From Prorocentrum cordatum (taxonomy: Eukaryota > Sar > Dinophyceae > Prorocentrales > Prorocentraceae), in assembly GCA_963575745.1 (NCBI GenBank), contig CAUYUJ010014560.1, positions 1,050,564-1,114,563 on the forward strand: 64,000 bases of DNA. Reading direction: 5' to 3'. A program made the position numbers and the translations under genes. Positions 1 to 11,759 of the stretch are shown here, in pieces (positions within the stretch are counted from its first letter, which is position 1; each line of letters starts with the position of its first letter). The notes below the pieces were generated by a model. The model made no database searches. It had not been told where the DNA came from and saw only the letters and a program-made list of their open reading frames with translations.

Positions 1-660
1 ATTGTGTTTTTCAATTCAAGTGCTCCTTCGGGGGCTCGCACCCTTATGCCTTGCGCCTCAGACTGCGCCCTTGGCCCCCGACTTACAACAGCAACGGTTC
101 CCGCTTGATACTTCTTCACACTTTATTTCAAGATCGCGCATTCGCGCGGGACCTCCGTACACTTAATGCAGACATCGCACTCTCGCGTGGTACTCCCTCG
201 TTGCGGCGCCGTGCCCCCAACAATCAGGAATCACGCTCTCGCTTTTTGGATTTCTTTACGATTTACTTAGGAATCGCGCTATCGCTCTAAGATTACCTGC
301 TATTCATGTTGGGTTGACGCTTCGGCGACCCGCCCGCTCGATGCGGCCGTCTGGGCCCGCCCGCCCGTCCTGCCCGTTAGGGTCCGCCCGCACGACCCGC
401 CCGTCTTGGCATGCCGCTTGTACTCCTGCTCCTAGCCCTCCTCCTGCAAATCTTTGTCTCGCTCCATCATTCTCCCTCCCCCTTGTCCCTTCCCTCCTCC
501 CTTCTTTCCCCTGTTGTAGGGGTTGCGCCAACTACACGGGGCAGGTAAGTACGATACACCCCCAAGGGGGGTACAATCGAAGACGAAGAGGGTGGGTATC
601 GTGGGTTTGGGTTTTTCATGCTGAATGGCACGCGAGCCAATAAGAACGAACAGCCTTGAT
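1..660 (+). repeat. R1 dispersed repeat, copy 1
   Basis: R1 is the main dispersed family of this window. Its modules run in a fixed order. (a) A lead-in containing CTCGCACCCT and CAACAACGGCTCCCGC. (b) Units of about 41 bp with core GCGCTCTCGC, GGGACTTCCT and GCAATTTAT. (c) A stretch rich in CCCGCCCG and then pyrimidines. (d) AG, a 25-nt exon-like cassette (520-544 here) and GTAAGT. (e) A short C5/G5 hairpin (about 556-572). (f) A tail containing GATCGAAGACGAAGAGGG and ATACGTGTTGA. This copy lacks a (TTG)n end and runs into the next copy. No protein is supported in it. Confidence 0.85.
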
Positions 661-1310
661 CTTCCCTGGTGAACAGTGCGTTCTTCAACTAAAGTGCTCA
701 TCCCGGGGCGCGCACCCTTTTTTGGATAAAGGAAAGTCTTGGTGCTCAAACTGGCCCCCTGGCCCCCTTGTTACAACAACAACGGCTCCCGCCTGGCACC
801 TCACAATTGATTCTTAAATCGCGCTCTCGCGCGGGGCGTCCTCACACTTTATGCAGGAAACGCTCTCTCGCGTGGTTCTTCGTCGCAAGTTGTTGTGGCG
901 CCGCGCCCTCGACACTCAAGAATCACGCTCTCGCTTTGCATTTCCTAGCGATCTGGGAATCGCGCTATCGCTCGAAACTTCCTTCATGTTGGCTTGACGC
1001 TTCAGCGACTTGCCCGCTCGACCTGGCCGTCTGGGCCCGCCCGCCCGACCCGCCCGTATGGTTCTGCCACTTGTACTCCTGTTCCTAACCTCCTCCTGCA
1101 AGTCTCTCTCGTGCTCCATCTTCCTCCCTCCCGCTTGTCTCTTCTCTCCTCCCTCCTTCCTCTGTTTTCGGGGCTGCGCCAACCACACGAGACAGGTAGG
1201 GACGACATTCCCCCAGCAGGGGTATGATCGAAGACGAAGAGGGCAGGTGTCGAGGGTTTGGAATATACGTGTTGACTTGCACGCGAGCAGATAAGAGCAA
1301 TTACTATCAA
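661..1310 (+). repeat. R1 dispersed repeat, copy 2
   Basis: All R1 modules are present in order. The cassette acceptor is mutated (TTTTCG instead of TTTTAG) and the donor reads GTAGGG, so this copy would not splice. The hairpin pairs CCCC with GGGG around 1211-1226. It ends next to a TTG-rich tract. Confidence 0.8.
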
Positions 1311-1500
1311 CACGATTGTTGTGATTGTCGTCGTCGTTGTTGTTCTTGTTGATGTTTTTTGCTGCTGTTGTTGTTGCTTTTGGTGTTGCTGTTGTTGTTG
1401 CGGTTGTTGTTGTTGGTTGTTGGTTGTGGGTTGTTGGTTGTTAGTTGGTTGGTTGCTTGGTTGTTGTTGGTGGTGGTGTTGTTGCTGATTTCTTATTCCT
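1311..1500 (+). repeat. degenerate (TTG)n tail of R1
   Basis: An imperfect TTG/TTGTGG tract sits directly 3' of an R1 tail and 5' of the next R1 lead-in. The interruptions suggest it is older than the cleaner tracts near 57 and 58 kb. Confidence 0.8.
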
Positions 1501-1529
1501 ACAGAGTAGCTATTGCTCATCCACCATCC

Positions 1530-2470
1530 AATAACCAGTATATGTTTCAATTGAATGGCTTCCCTCGAGGCTCGCACCCTGGTTTCTACAGGGGAGTGAC
1601 GTGACACCAAACTGTGTTGTTGAGCTCCAGTTTACAGCAGCACAGGAATCGCCCTCTCGCGTGGGACTTCCTCGCAATTGATTAAGACGCCGCGCCCTCG
1701 ACACTTTGGAATCACGCTCTCGCTGTGGATATCCATGTGATTTTTTTGGGAATCGCGCTATCTCTCTAGATATCCCCGCGATTCCTGCAGGACGCACGCT
1801 TCAGCCACCCGCCTGCCCCTTGTCCCTTCATTCCATCCGTCCTCTCTTCCCCTGCCTTAGGGGCTGCACGAAATATACGTTGCAATCGCGCTCTCGCGTG
1901 GGACTTCCTTGCAATTGATTCAGACGCCGCGCCCTCGACACTTAGGAATCACGCTCTCGCTGTGGATATCGTGGCGATTTTTTGGGGGATTTGCGCTATC
2001 GCTCGAGATATCCCCGCGATTCCTGCAGGACGCACGCTGCAGCCACCCGCCTGTCCCTTGTCCATTCGTTCCATCCGTCCTCTCTTCCCCTGCCTTAGGG
2101 GCTGCACGAAACATTCGTTGCAATCGCGCTCTCACGTGGGATTTCCTCGCAATTGATTAAGACGCCGCGCCCTCGACACTTAGAACTCACACTCTCCTTG
2201 CGTTTTTTTTGGGAATCGCGCTATCGCTCGAGATATCCCCGCGATTCCTGCAGGACGCACGCTTCAGCGACCCGCCTGCCCCTTGTCTCTTCATTCCATC
2301 GGTCCTCTCTTTCCCTGCCTTAGGGGCTGCACGAAATATACGTTGCAGGTAAGTCAGATATGCCCCCAAGGGGGTACGATCGAATGCTAAGAGGGCTGGT
2401 GTCGAGGGTTTGCGATATACGTGTTGAATGGCACGCGAGCAGGTAAGAGCAACCAGTCTGAACATGTTTG
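1530..2470 (+). repeat. R1 copy 3 with internal 238-bp triplication
   Basis: The lead-in is at about 1535-1640. A 238-bp segment holding the 41-bp units, the pyrimidine run and the cassette is then repeated three times: TTGCAATCGCG joins fall at about 1880 and 2118. The first two cassettes run into the next unit. Only the third keeps its donor (cassette 2324-2348, GTAAGT 2349-2354) and then has the hairpin and tail. This looks like local unequal exchange. Confidence 0.8.
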
Positions 2471-3024
2471 TTGTTGCTGCTGTTGAATTCTAGATGCTTC
2501 GCTCGTGGTGCTGCAGTGAGCCTGTGGTAGTCGCTCGCTTTCGCTCTCTCCCCCTCCCCCCTTCCGTGGTCCTGTACGGCCCGTCCCTGTGTGCACGCAG
2601 GTAGGCTTCGCTTGGTCTTTGGCCATTCGGATCCTCGCTCTGCCTGCAGTTTTACAGTGCCTCGCCGTCCGTCCTGGCCTCGCCTCCGAATGTGGTTCGG
2701 CTGGAGCTTGGCGCCGCAAGGGCGACTTCTCCCCCCAGTTCCGCTGCCGGTCGCCGCGCCCTTGCTTCCCCACCTGCCAGGATGTCTGGGCTGGTCACCT
2801 GCCGACGCTGTCTGCGTCTCAATGAGGGGCATTTTGTCCCTGGCATGTGCATACGCCACTGCGGCCAATTTACATCGTACCGCGCCCCGGACGTTGTGCC
2901 CGCTCCTTGTCCTTCGCCTTGGAGCCGCTAACAAAACATGATCGACCCACGAACCCGGAAAGGAATATAGAACTGTAACACATGGCAGCGTTTTCAAAGA
3001 CACTTGATTGGGTGACGGGCAAAT
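2471..3024. other. low-repeat segment with a possible small exon
   Basis: Mostly non-repetitive sequence between R1 copy 3 and a tandem duplication. It holds the small Cys-rich reading frame listed separately. No other coding signal was recognised. Confidence 0.5.
2782..2931 (+). CDS. possible small Cys-rich peptide or exon, unknown function
   Basis: A 49-codon frame starts at an ATG right after a splice-acceptor-like CCACCTGCCAG|G and ends with TAA. It contains a CRRC pair, then CIRHC, spaced like a small zinc-binding knuckle. The frame is open for another 30 codons upstream. I do not recognise the family. In GC-rich DNA a frame this short can arise by chance, so this is only a candidate exon. 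Confidence 0.2.
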   Translation: MSGLVTCRRCLRLNEGHFVPGMCIRHCGQFTSYRAPDVVPAPCPSPWSR

Positions 3025-3790
3025 GCAATGCTGAGTGTATCGATCTTGATGTACCCTGCCGAGGGCTGTGCTGTGCTGCGCCGTGCTGAATTGCGATGTG
3101 CCATGGCGCGACTGTGCTCTATAGCCTCGTGGATCGAGTCCTCCTTTGCATCCGAGTCCTGACCGAACTGATCTGGATCTTAAGCTCGAGCTGCCTGAAC
3201 ACATAGTAGCTGCCCCAGAGCTAATGGACAGGGGAACATGCCAGGAGGACGCGCCGCGAAACGTCCCAAGGGATGCGCCAGGCGACGTGCCAGGGGACGT
3301 GCCATGGGGTCGCACCGCGGGACGTGCCAAGGGGACGCGCTACGGAACGTGCCAATGGATGTGCCACGGGATGTGCCAGGGGACGCGCCACGCGACGTGC
3401 CAGGGGGACTCGCCAAAGGACGCCCCACGGAACGTGCCAAGGAACGTGCCAAGTTGCAATGCTGAGTGTATCGACCTTGATGTACCGTGCCGAAATCAGT
3501 GCTGTGCTGCGCCGTGCTGAATTGCGATGTGCCATGGCGCGATTGTGCTCTATAGCCTCGTGGATCGAGTCCTCCTTTGCATCCGAGTCCTGACCGAACT
3601 GATCTGGATCTTAAGCTCGAGCTGCCTGAACACATAGTAGCTGCCCCAGAGCTAATGGACAGGGGAACATGCCAGGAGGACGCGGCGCAAAACGTCTCAA
3701 GGGACGCGCCAAGCGACGTGCCAAGGAACGTGCCATGGGGACGCACCGCGGGACGTGCCAAGGGGACGCGCTACGGAACGTGCTGGGGAC
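3025..3790. repeat. 431-bp tandem duplication with 12-bp minisatellite
   Basis: GCAATGCTGAGTGTATCGA begins at 3025 and again at 3456, with the following sequence nearly identical. Each copy ends in an imperfect 12-bp minisatellite with units like GGACGTGCCAGG and GGACGCGCCACG (3235-3455 and 3666-3782). The second array is shorter. Open frames across it in several phases are repeat translations. Confidence 0.9.
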
Positions 3791-4310
3791 AAGCGTTTCG
3801 CTCGAGACATCCTGTCAAAATCATTTGAATTCCTGCGCGCGGGACGCTGCACGCGCGAGACATCCTCGGAATTCCTGCGGGCGGGACGTGAAAACAAGCA
3901 TTTCGCCTGAGACATCCTTTGAATTCTGGCCCCCCACAAGGCCACCGCTCGAGACATCCTCCAATTTTGCAAAACCAGCGTTTCGCTCGAGACATCCTCA
4001 ACAAATTATGGACAACAAGCGTTTCGCTCGAGACATCCTGTCAAAATCCCAAGAGATCCAAATACCCGCGCGCGGGACGCGGCACGCGCGAGACATCCTC
4101 AGAATTCCTGCGCGAGGTGCGCTTTTCCGTGTCGCGGTCGGCTCTGCAAAACCAGCGTGTCGCTCGAGACATCCTCAACAAATTCTGAAACCAAGCGATT
4201 CGCTCGAGACATCCCCAACTCTGCAAAACCAGCGTCTCGCTCGAGACATCCTCAACAAATTCTGAAAAACAAGCGTTTCGCTCGAGACATCCTCAAAAAT
4301 AATTTCGCCG
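3791..4310. repeat. degenerate array with core CGCTCGAGACATCCTC
   Basis: About a dozen irregularly spaced copies of GCGTTTCGCTCGAGACATCC, some followed by AACAAATTCTG. The core resembles the 41-bp R1 units (GCTATCGCTCGAGACTTCC), so it may be a diverged relative expanded locally. Confidence 0.75.
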
Positions 4311-4680
4311 GCCCTCTTCCCGCACGTAATTTATCGCAGAATAATTTCGCCGGCCCACCTCCCGTCGAAACCGGGGGGTAAACCAACTAAAAGAGAACCC
4401 TGGGCCTTTGCCCTTTCCGGGAAAAACGTATCCCCACCAGCCCATCCAGAAACGATGTCCAGGCGAGTTCAGAGGTGATCAGGGAAGTGTGGGAGCAAAG
4501 AGGGGGGGCGGCCAAACCGTGTGAAGGAGAGAGGGGGCGAGGGAGAAAATTGGATGGATGGATGAGGGGGTAGGGAAAAGGAGGATGAATAGGATGAGAA
4601 GGAGGAGGCGGAGGGGGAGGAGGAGGATGAGAAGGGATAGGAGGAGGCAAGGAGGAGGAGGAGGAGGAGGAGAGCAATCA
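4311..4680. other. non-coding spacer ending in a (GGA)n tract
   Basis: Includes a 26-bp segment at 4432-4456 whose reverse complement recurs at 42210-42235. The end is an imperfect GGA array (about 4556-4676). No gene seen. Confidence 0.6.
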
Positions 4681-4689
4681 AAAGGGCCA

Positions 4690-4930
4690 GAGGTCTCTTG
4701 GATGCTTCTCGGAGCCTCTTGGGACATATCTTGGGCGTCTTGGGACGTCTTGTGGGTCTCTTGGCGGTCGTGGGGGGCTCTTCGGCGTCTTGGGTGCCTC
4801 GGGGGGGCCTCTCGGGGCTGCTTGGGATCCTTTTGGGGGCCTCCTGGGGGCCTCTTGGGGGCCTTTTGGGGCCATTTTGGGACCTCTTGGGGCCTCCTTG
4901 GCGCTTCTTGGGGCCATCTTGGAGGAGATC
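4690..4930 (-). repeat. array of GGCCCCAAGAGG-type units (minus orientation)
   Basis: Imperfect 12-bp-like units reading CTTGGGGGCCTC on the plus strand. The same family recurs at 16.0-16.6, 24.3-25.7 and 29.4-30.0 kb in one or the other orientation. Open frames through it are repeat translations rich in W, G and L or P, R and K. Confidence 0.8.
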
Positions 4931-5235
4931 GATCAAACAAGAGGGGGGCATTATTTAGCGTTCCCCCCCAAGAGGCCAAATTGGGGCCAAAACTTTAGTA
5001 CAACCAGTGATTTTGGCTTCCTCGCCGAGGTCGGCCGTTTTGGACGCTCCGACGATTCGCGGAACCGCCCGTCCAGGTCCAGGGGAGGGGGTGGGGGGAG
5101 GGGTCAAGAGTCTCCCTCCCCGCCCGCAAGCCGTCTCGCTCACTCCCACCCGCCCTCCCAACACATACGAAGCACCCGAGCCTGGCCTGAGCCGCAGCAT
5201 ACGCAGCAGTCGTCTTTGGATGGGCAGCTACTGGG
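4931..5235. other. unrecognised spacer
   Basis: No gene or repeat family was recognised. It leads into the CCG array. Confidence 0.5.
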
Positions 5236-5348
5236 GGCCAATCCGCCGCCGCCGCCGCCGCCTCTGCCGCCGCCGCCGCCGCCCGCCGCCGCCGCCGCCG
5301 CGCCGTCGCCGCCGCCGCCGCTGTCCGCCGCCGCCGCCACCGCGCCGC

Positions 5349-5395
<47 letters not shown>

Positions 5396-5461
5396 CCGGT
5401 GCCACATCGCCGCCGCCGCAGCCGCTGCCGCTGCCGCCGCAGCCTGCCCGCCACCGCTGCC

Positions 5462-5492
<31 letters not shown>

Positions 5493-5600
5493 CCGCGCCC
5501 CCCCCGCCCCCGCCGCCGCTGCCCCCGCCGCTGCCACCGCTGCAGCCGCCGCAGCCGCTGTCCCCGCCGCAGCCGCCGCTGCCGCCGCCGCCGCCAAGTG
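5236..5600. repeat. (CCG)n array
   Basis: Nearly pure CCG/GCC with occasional CTG and CAC steps. It encodes polyPro or polyAla in passing and explains the proline-rich open frames here. Confidence 0.95.
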
Positions 5601-5744
5601 TACTCTGTATTGTTTTTGATTGGGATGGTGGGGGGAGGCCGCATCGGGCTCGCTGCGCATGTTCCGAATTTGGATACATTTTTTTTGTTGGTAAAAGGAA
5701 GAAGAAGAAACAAAAACACAAGAAAACAAGGGATGGGAGGGACA

Positions 5745-6400
5745 CACACACATACACACACACACAACACCCCACAACACAACACAACACAACACAACAC
5801 AACACAACACAACACAACACAACACACACACACAACACCACCACAACACACCACAACACAACACAACACAACACAACACAACACAACACAACACAACACA
5901 ACACAACACAACACAACACAACACAACACAACACAACACAACACACACACAACACAACACAACACAACACAACACAACACAACACAACACAACACAACAA
6001 AAACACAACACAACACAACACAACACAACACAACACAACACAACACAACACAACACAACACAACACAACACAACACAACACAACACACACACACAACACA
6101 ACACAACACACACACAACACAACACAACACAACACAACACAACACAACACAACACAACACAACACAACACAACACAACACAACCACACCACACCACACCA
6201 CAACACAACACAACACAACACAACACAACACAACACAACACAACACAACACAACACACACACACAACACAACACAACACAACACAACACAACACAACACA
6301 ACACAACACAACACAACACAACACAACACAACACAAAACAACACAACACAACACAACACAACACAACACAACACAACACAACACAACACAACACAACACA
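5745..6400. repeat. (AACAC)n pentanucleotide array, runs into the gap
   Basis: Starts with (CA)n and becomes AACAC repeats with rare CACA, CACCA or AAAA interruptions. It stops at the run of N. The flank 5601-5744 shows no gene. Confidence 0.95.
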
Positions 6401-6500
6401 NNNNNNNNNNNNNNNNNNNNNNNNNNNNNNNNNNNNNNNNNNNNNNNNNNNNNNNNNNNNNNNNNNNNNNNNNNNNNNNNNNNNNNNNNNNNNNNNNNNN
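6401..6500. other. assembly gap (100 N)
   Basis: Exactly 100 N between two different tandem repeats. The fixed length suggests unknown real size. Confidence 0.99.
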
Positions 6501-7239
6501 CCCACACGCCCACACGCCCACACGCCCACACGCCCACACGCCCACACGCCCACACGCCCACACGCCCACACGCCCACACGCCCACACGCCCACACTCCCA
6601 CACGCCCACACGCCCACACGCCCACACGCCCACACGCCCACACGCCCACACGCCCACACGCCCACACGCCCACACGCCCACACGCCCACACGCCCACACG
6701 CCCACACGCCCACACGCCCACACGCCCACACGCCCACACGCCCACACGCCCCACACGCCCACACGCCCACACGCCCACACGCCCACACGCCCACACGCCC
6801 ACACGCCCACACGCCCACACGCCCACACGCCCACACGCCCACACGCCCACACGCCCACACGCCCACACGCCCACACGCCCACACGCCCACACGCCCACAC
6901 GCCCACGCGCCCACGCGCCCACGCGCCCACGCGCCCACGCGCCCACGCGCCCACGCGCCCACGCGCACACGCGCACACGCGAACACGCGCACACGCGCAC
7001 GCGCGCACACGCGCACACGCGCACACGCGCACACGCGCACACGCGCGCCACGCGCACACGCGCACACGCGCACACGCGCACACGCGCACACGCACACGCA
7101 CACGCACACGCACACGCACACGCACACACGCACACGCACACGCACACGCACACGCACACGCACACGCACACGCACACGCACACGCACACGCACACGCACA
7201 CGCACACGCACACGCACACGCACACGCACACACATACAC

Positions 7240-7279
<40 letters not shown>

Positions 7280-7290
7280 GTATATATATA
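6501..7290. repeat. graded tandem array CACACGCC to CACGCGCC to CACACG to (TA)n
   Basis: Unit composition changes stepwise: CACACGCC (6501-6902), CACGCGCC (to about 6960), CACACGCG (to about 7085), CACACG (to about 7230), then TA-rich (7235-7290). This looks like one array spreading by successive unit mutations. Confidence 0.95.
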
Positions 7291-7462
7291 TAACAACAAG
7301 GGATGGTGGGAGGGAGCCCGCATGGACCTGGGTTGGCTCCCAGTCGCTTGGCGGAGGGGTAAACCCCTCCCCGAAGGGGAAGAAAGAGGGGTGGAAGAGG
7401 AAACTCCGTAAACCACCTACGCCCAGAGGGCTGGTGGGATTCTCCTTACTAAAGAATACCTT
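7291..7462. other. spacer before R1
   Basis: GC-rich sequence with a short hairpin-like GGGGTAAACCCCTCCCCG. No gene. Confidence 0.5.
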
Positions 7463-8322
7463 TCACTGCCCAGTGCACCTTGTGTTTTTAGATTGCGTGC
7501 TCTTCCCTGGGCTCGCACCTTGTTTTTCCAAGAGAAGGTCTTGGTACTCACAATCGCCCCGTGGCTCCCGACTTGCAACAACAACCGCTACCGCCCTATA
7601 CTTCCTGATTATGTATTTCAAAATCGCGCTCTCGCGGATTTTGTCGCTCGTGCGTGGTACTTCCATGCAATTTATTGCGGCGCCGCGCCCTCGACGGTCA
7701 GGAATGGCGCTTTCGCTTTGGATTTCCTCATGAACACTTGGGAATCGCGCTATCGCTCGAAACTTCCTTCATGATGGATTGACGCCTCACGCCTCAGCGA
7801 CCCGCCCGCTTGACCTGGCCGTCTGAGCCCGCACGCCGGAGTTGCCCGTAAGGGTCCGCCCGCCCGATCCGCCCGTTTGGTTCTGCCACTTTCTCTCGTG
7901 CTCCATCCTTCTTCCTCCCCCTTGTCTCTTCCCTCGTCCCTCCTTCCTCTGTTTCAGGGGCTGCGCCAACTACGCGCGGTAGGTAGGGAAGATCTACCCC
8001 CAAAGGGGGTATGATCCAAGACGAAGAGGGCGGGTATCGAGGATTTGTGATATACGTGTTGAGTGGCTCGAGAGCGGGTAAGTGCGAACAATCTTAAAGT
8101 GATTCTTGGTGTTGTTGTTGATGTTGTACCTTCCTCGTCCTTTCCTTCCGTCCGTCCTCTCTTCCCCTGCCTTAAGGACTGCACGAAATACACGTTGCCG
8201 GTAAGACAGATATTTCCCCAAGAAGGTACGATCGAAGACGAAGAGGGCGGATATCAAGGTTCTGGGATAGACGTGTTCGATGGCACGTGAGTAGGTCAGA
8301 GTGAACAGTCTTAACATGATGA
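7463..8322 (+). repeat. R1 copy 4 plus an extra tail
   Basis: A full R1 unit with cassette 7958-7982 (acceptor TTTCAG, donor GTAGGG), hairpin at about 7995-8010 and tail. A second pyrimidine run, a decayed cassette, a hairpin and a tail follow at 8130-8320, the remains of another copy. Confidence 0.8.
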
Positions 8323-8342
8323 TTGTTGTTGTTGTCTTCGTT

Positions 8343-8397
<55 letters not shown>

Positions 8398-8478
8398 TTG
8401 TTTTTGTTCTTGTTGTGTGGTTGCGGTTGCGGTTGCGGTTGCGGTTGTGGTTGTGGTTGTGATTGTTGTTGTTCTTCT
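8323..8478 (+). repeat. (TTG)n tail of R1
   Basis: A clean TTG run followed by TTGCGG and TTGTGG variants, immediately 3' of an R1 tail. Confidence 0.9.
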
Positions 8479-8489
8479 TCTTGGATTCT

Positions 8490-9104
8490 CATTTCTAAAG
8501 GGAAGTATTGTTAATCCATCCCCTCCGGGAACCGTTCCATTTTTCAATTCAAGTGCTTCCCCCGGAGCTCGCATCTGGTTTTTTACAATGGAAAGCAAGG
8601 GTTCGTCAAACTGCGTTATTGGGTCCCGGACCACAACAACAACGGCTCCCACCTGATGCTTTCTCCATGTATTCCCAAATCGCGCTCTCGCGCAGGACTT
8701 CCTCATAAGTTATGCAGGAATCGCGCTCGCGCGTGGGATTTCCCTGCAATTCAGTCAGACGCCGCGCCCTCGACACTCAAGAATTATGCTCTCGCTGTGG
8801 GTTTCCCTGCGATTTGTTTGGGAATCGCGCTGTCGCTCGAGACTTCTTCCCGATTCATGCAGGACGCACGCTTCAGCAACCCGCCTGCTCGACCTGGCCG
8901 CATGGGCCCGCCTTCCCGACCCGCCCGTTAGGGGCTGCCCGCCCGATCAGCCCGTCTAGTTCTGCCACGTGTTTTCTGTTCCTAGCCCCCCTCCTGCTAA
9001 CATCTTTCGCGTTCCCTCCTTCTCCTTCCTCCTTTCAGCCACCCTCTCTTCCCATGTTTCAGGGACCGCGCTAAATGCACGTGGAAGGTAAGGAAGCTAT
9101 ACCC
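8490..9104 (+). repeat. R1 copy 5
   Basis: Complete order of modules. Cassette 9063-9087 has acceptor TTTCAG and donor GTAAGG. The copy breaks off near 9105 and resumes inside another copy. Confidence 0.8.
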
Positions 9105-9625
9105 CCAAGGATTTCCTGACGATTTATTTGGGAATCGCGCTGTCGGTCGAGACATCGCAGGACGCACTCTTCAGCAACCCGCCTGCTCGACCTGGCCGCC
9201 TGGGCCCACCTTCCCGACCCGCCCATTGGGGGCTGCCCGCCCGATCAGCCCGTCTGGTTCTGCCACGTGTTTTCTGCTCCTGGCCTCCATCCTGCTCTTC
9301 TCTCTCGTGCTCTATCCTCCTCCCTCCCCGCTGCCCCTTCCTTCCATCCGTCCTCTCTTCCCCTGCCTCAGGGATGGCTCAAAATACACGTTGCAGAAAA
9401 CACACACACACATGTATATGTATACATCTGTATTTATATTTGTATTTAAAGTATATACATATATACCCTGGGGTACGATCGAAGACGAAGGGGGCCGGTG
9501 CCGAGGGTTCGGGATATGCGTGTTGAGTGGGTCGCGAGCAGATGAGAGCGAACAGTCTCAACATGATTGATGTCGCTGTTGATCAACTCTCGTTACTGAA
9601 GGTTAACTATTGTTGATTCCCCCCC
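9105..9625 (+). repeat. R1 copy 6, 5'-truncated
   Basis: Begins within the 41-bp units, has the CCCGCCCG block and a cassette whose donor is replaced by a (CA)n/(TA)n insertion (9400-9460), then the tail with GATCGAAGACGAAG. A short GTTGAT-rich end follows. Confidence 0.75.
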
Positions 9626-10298
9626 CTCCGGTAACATATGCGTTTTTTTTCAATTGAGGTGCAATCTTCCTCCTCAAGGTGCACCCTGGCCCTCGAGTTA
9701 CAATAACAACGGCTCCCGCTTGATAGTTCCTTGGAATTTACTTGTTTGCAATGTATCGAAGAATCGCACTCTCACCTGTGAGCTGCTCTTCGCAATTATT
9801 TCAGGCGCCACGCCCTCGCCATCCAGGAATCGCGCTCTCGCTGGGGGCTTCCTCGTAATTTAGGTAGGAATCGCGCTCTCGCCAGAGGCTTCCTGGCGAA
9901 TTATTGAAGATCTCGCATTCTCGTTAAATACGTGTTTTTCAAGTGAAGTGCCTCTCTCGGGGCTCCCTGTTTTTTTACGGGGGCAAGTCTTCCTGCTCAA
10001 ACTGTGCCCTTGGTCCCCGGCTTACATCAACAGCAGCTCCCGCCTGATACTTCCTTGCAATGTATTGAAGAATCGCGCTCTCGCTAGGGGATTCCTTGCA
10101 ATTTATACAAACATCGCACTTCCGCCTGATACTTCCTTGCAATGAATTCAGGCGTCGCGCTTTCGACGCTCAGGAATCGTGCTGTCGCTGTGGACTTCCT
10201 CGAATTGATTCAGGCGCCGCGCCCTCGACACTCAGGAATCACGCTCTCGCTTTGGATTTCTTCGCGAGATTCATTTCCCAACCATCCTGTGGGTGTTA
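9626..10298 (+). repeat. R1 fragments (lead-in and 41-bp units only)
   Basis: Two partial lead-ins and a longer run of 41-bp units (GCGCTCTCGC with GCAATTTAT or GCAATGTAT), without the 3' half. No gene. Confidence 0.7.
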
Positions 10299-11225
10299 GG
10301 TCTTCGTTTTGAAGAGACAGCGCCCCGCGTCTCACCTCACCTCACCTCTCGCTGCCCCCTCCCTCCTCCCCCTCCTCCTTCCTTCAACCGCCTCGTCGTC
10401 TTCATCGTCATCGTTATCATCGTCATCATCATCGCCATCGTCATGATCCACATCATCATGATCATCACCATCGCCATCGTCAGCGCCGCGCCCCTCACGC
10501 GGTTCGTGGCGCCACAGGGAACTCCACCGAAGGCCAAAGTGGCAGCGGTTGTATGCGTCACCGCCGCCTCGAACTGGTTGGTGGGACACCCTAGCTCTGG
10601 AGTAGACCCACTAAAAGAAATGGCTACTGAACATATGGAAACATATGCGGTGCCGCGTGTTAGTTTACCGCATCAAGCGGCAGCGTTGAAAAATGATCAG
10701 TAGCAGCCCCAGCGGCACACCCGTGAAGAAGGTGCCCGTAAAAACGGCGCTGGGTGGAAAACGCGGTGCCCCCACGCCCCCGCTGGCAAAAACTCCCCAG
10801 AACGACAATCAACACAAACCCGCAACGGCCTAAGCGCCGCAGTGGCCGGCACTCACGGAGCCCGTCCAACAACCACGCAGAGAGAGGACTTTTACGACGG
10901 TTCGTGGCCCCATGGGGAGCTCCACCGAAGGCCTCAGCGGAAGCGTCCGCATGGCACCGTTGCCCCATTTCGGCACACCCCTGACACTCCACCGAAGGCC
11001 CCAGCGGGAGCGTCCGCATGGCACCGCCGCCCCCTTTTGGCACACCCCTCACACGGTTCATGACCCCAGAGGGAGCTCCACCGAAGGCCCCAGTTGGGGC
11101 GTCAGAATGGCTTCGCCGCCCCATTTTGGCACACCCCTCACACGGTTCGTGGCCCCAGAGAGAGCTCCACCGAAGGCCCCACCCAGTGGGAGCGTCCGCG
11201 TTGCACCTCCTTCGTCTCCCCTCCC
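10299..11225. repeat. S90 satellite array, locus 1
   Basis: Opens with TCTTCGTTTTGAAGAGACAG, which also opens the related array at 42.85 kb. A (CAT)n-like stretch follows, then about six 80-95 bp units with GTTCGTGGCCCCA, GGGAGCTCCACCGAAGG and TTTTGGCACACCCCTCAC. Open frames on both strands are repeat translations. Confidence 0.85.
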
Positions 11226-11261
11226 TCGCGGTACTCGCAGCAGCTTATGGTTGGGTACTTC

Positions 11262-11664
11262 GTCAGGCTAATTTGGAATCGCGCTGTCGCTCAAGGCTTC
11301 TTCGCGATTCATGCAGGACGCACGCTTCAGCAACCCGCCTGCTCGACCGGGCCTCCTGGGCCCGCCCGTTGGGGTCTACCTGCCCGATCTGCCCGTCTGG
11401 TTCTGCCACGTGTTTTCTGCTCCTAGCCCCCCTCCTGCTACTCTCTCTCTCTCTCTTTCTCGTGCTCCATGCTCCTTTCTCCCCCTTGTCGCTTCCTTCC
11501 GTCCGTCCTCTTTACCCCTGCTTTAGGTGATGCACGAAATACACGTTGCAGGTAAAGATATACCCCCAAGGGCATACGATCGAAGACGAAGAGGGTGAGT
11601 ATCGAGGGTTGGGGATATGCATGTAGAGTGGCCCGCGAGCAGATAAGAACGATAGTCTTAAACT
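11262..11664 (+). repeat. R1 copy 7, 5'-truncated
   Basis: Starts inside a 41-bp unit. Cassette 11527-11551 has acceptor CTTTAG and donor GTAAAG. Hairpin and tail follow. Confidence 0.8.
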
Positions 11665-11686
11665 GATTGTTGTTGTTGTTGTTGTT

Positions 11687-11736
<50 letters not shown>

Positions 11737-11745
11737 TGTTGTTTT
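11665..11745 (+). repeat. (TTG)n/(TCG)n tail of R1
   Basis: TTG units give way to a run of TCG and return to TTG, a single-base variant spread through the tract. Confidence 0.9.
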
Positions 11746-11759
11746 TTCTCTGTTCTCAA

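Noticed and set aside
1620-2350. Possible CRISPR-like array because of regular spacing
   Set aside because: Units are 238 bp direct duplications of R1 with no unique spacers, in a nuclear eukaryotic context.
4790-7733. Open frames of 600-900 codons on both strands across the CCG/AACAC/CACACG arrays
   Set aside because: They are translations of tandem repeats without stops, run through 100 N, and occur in all frames of both strands.
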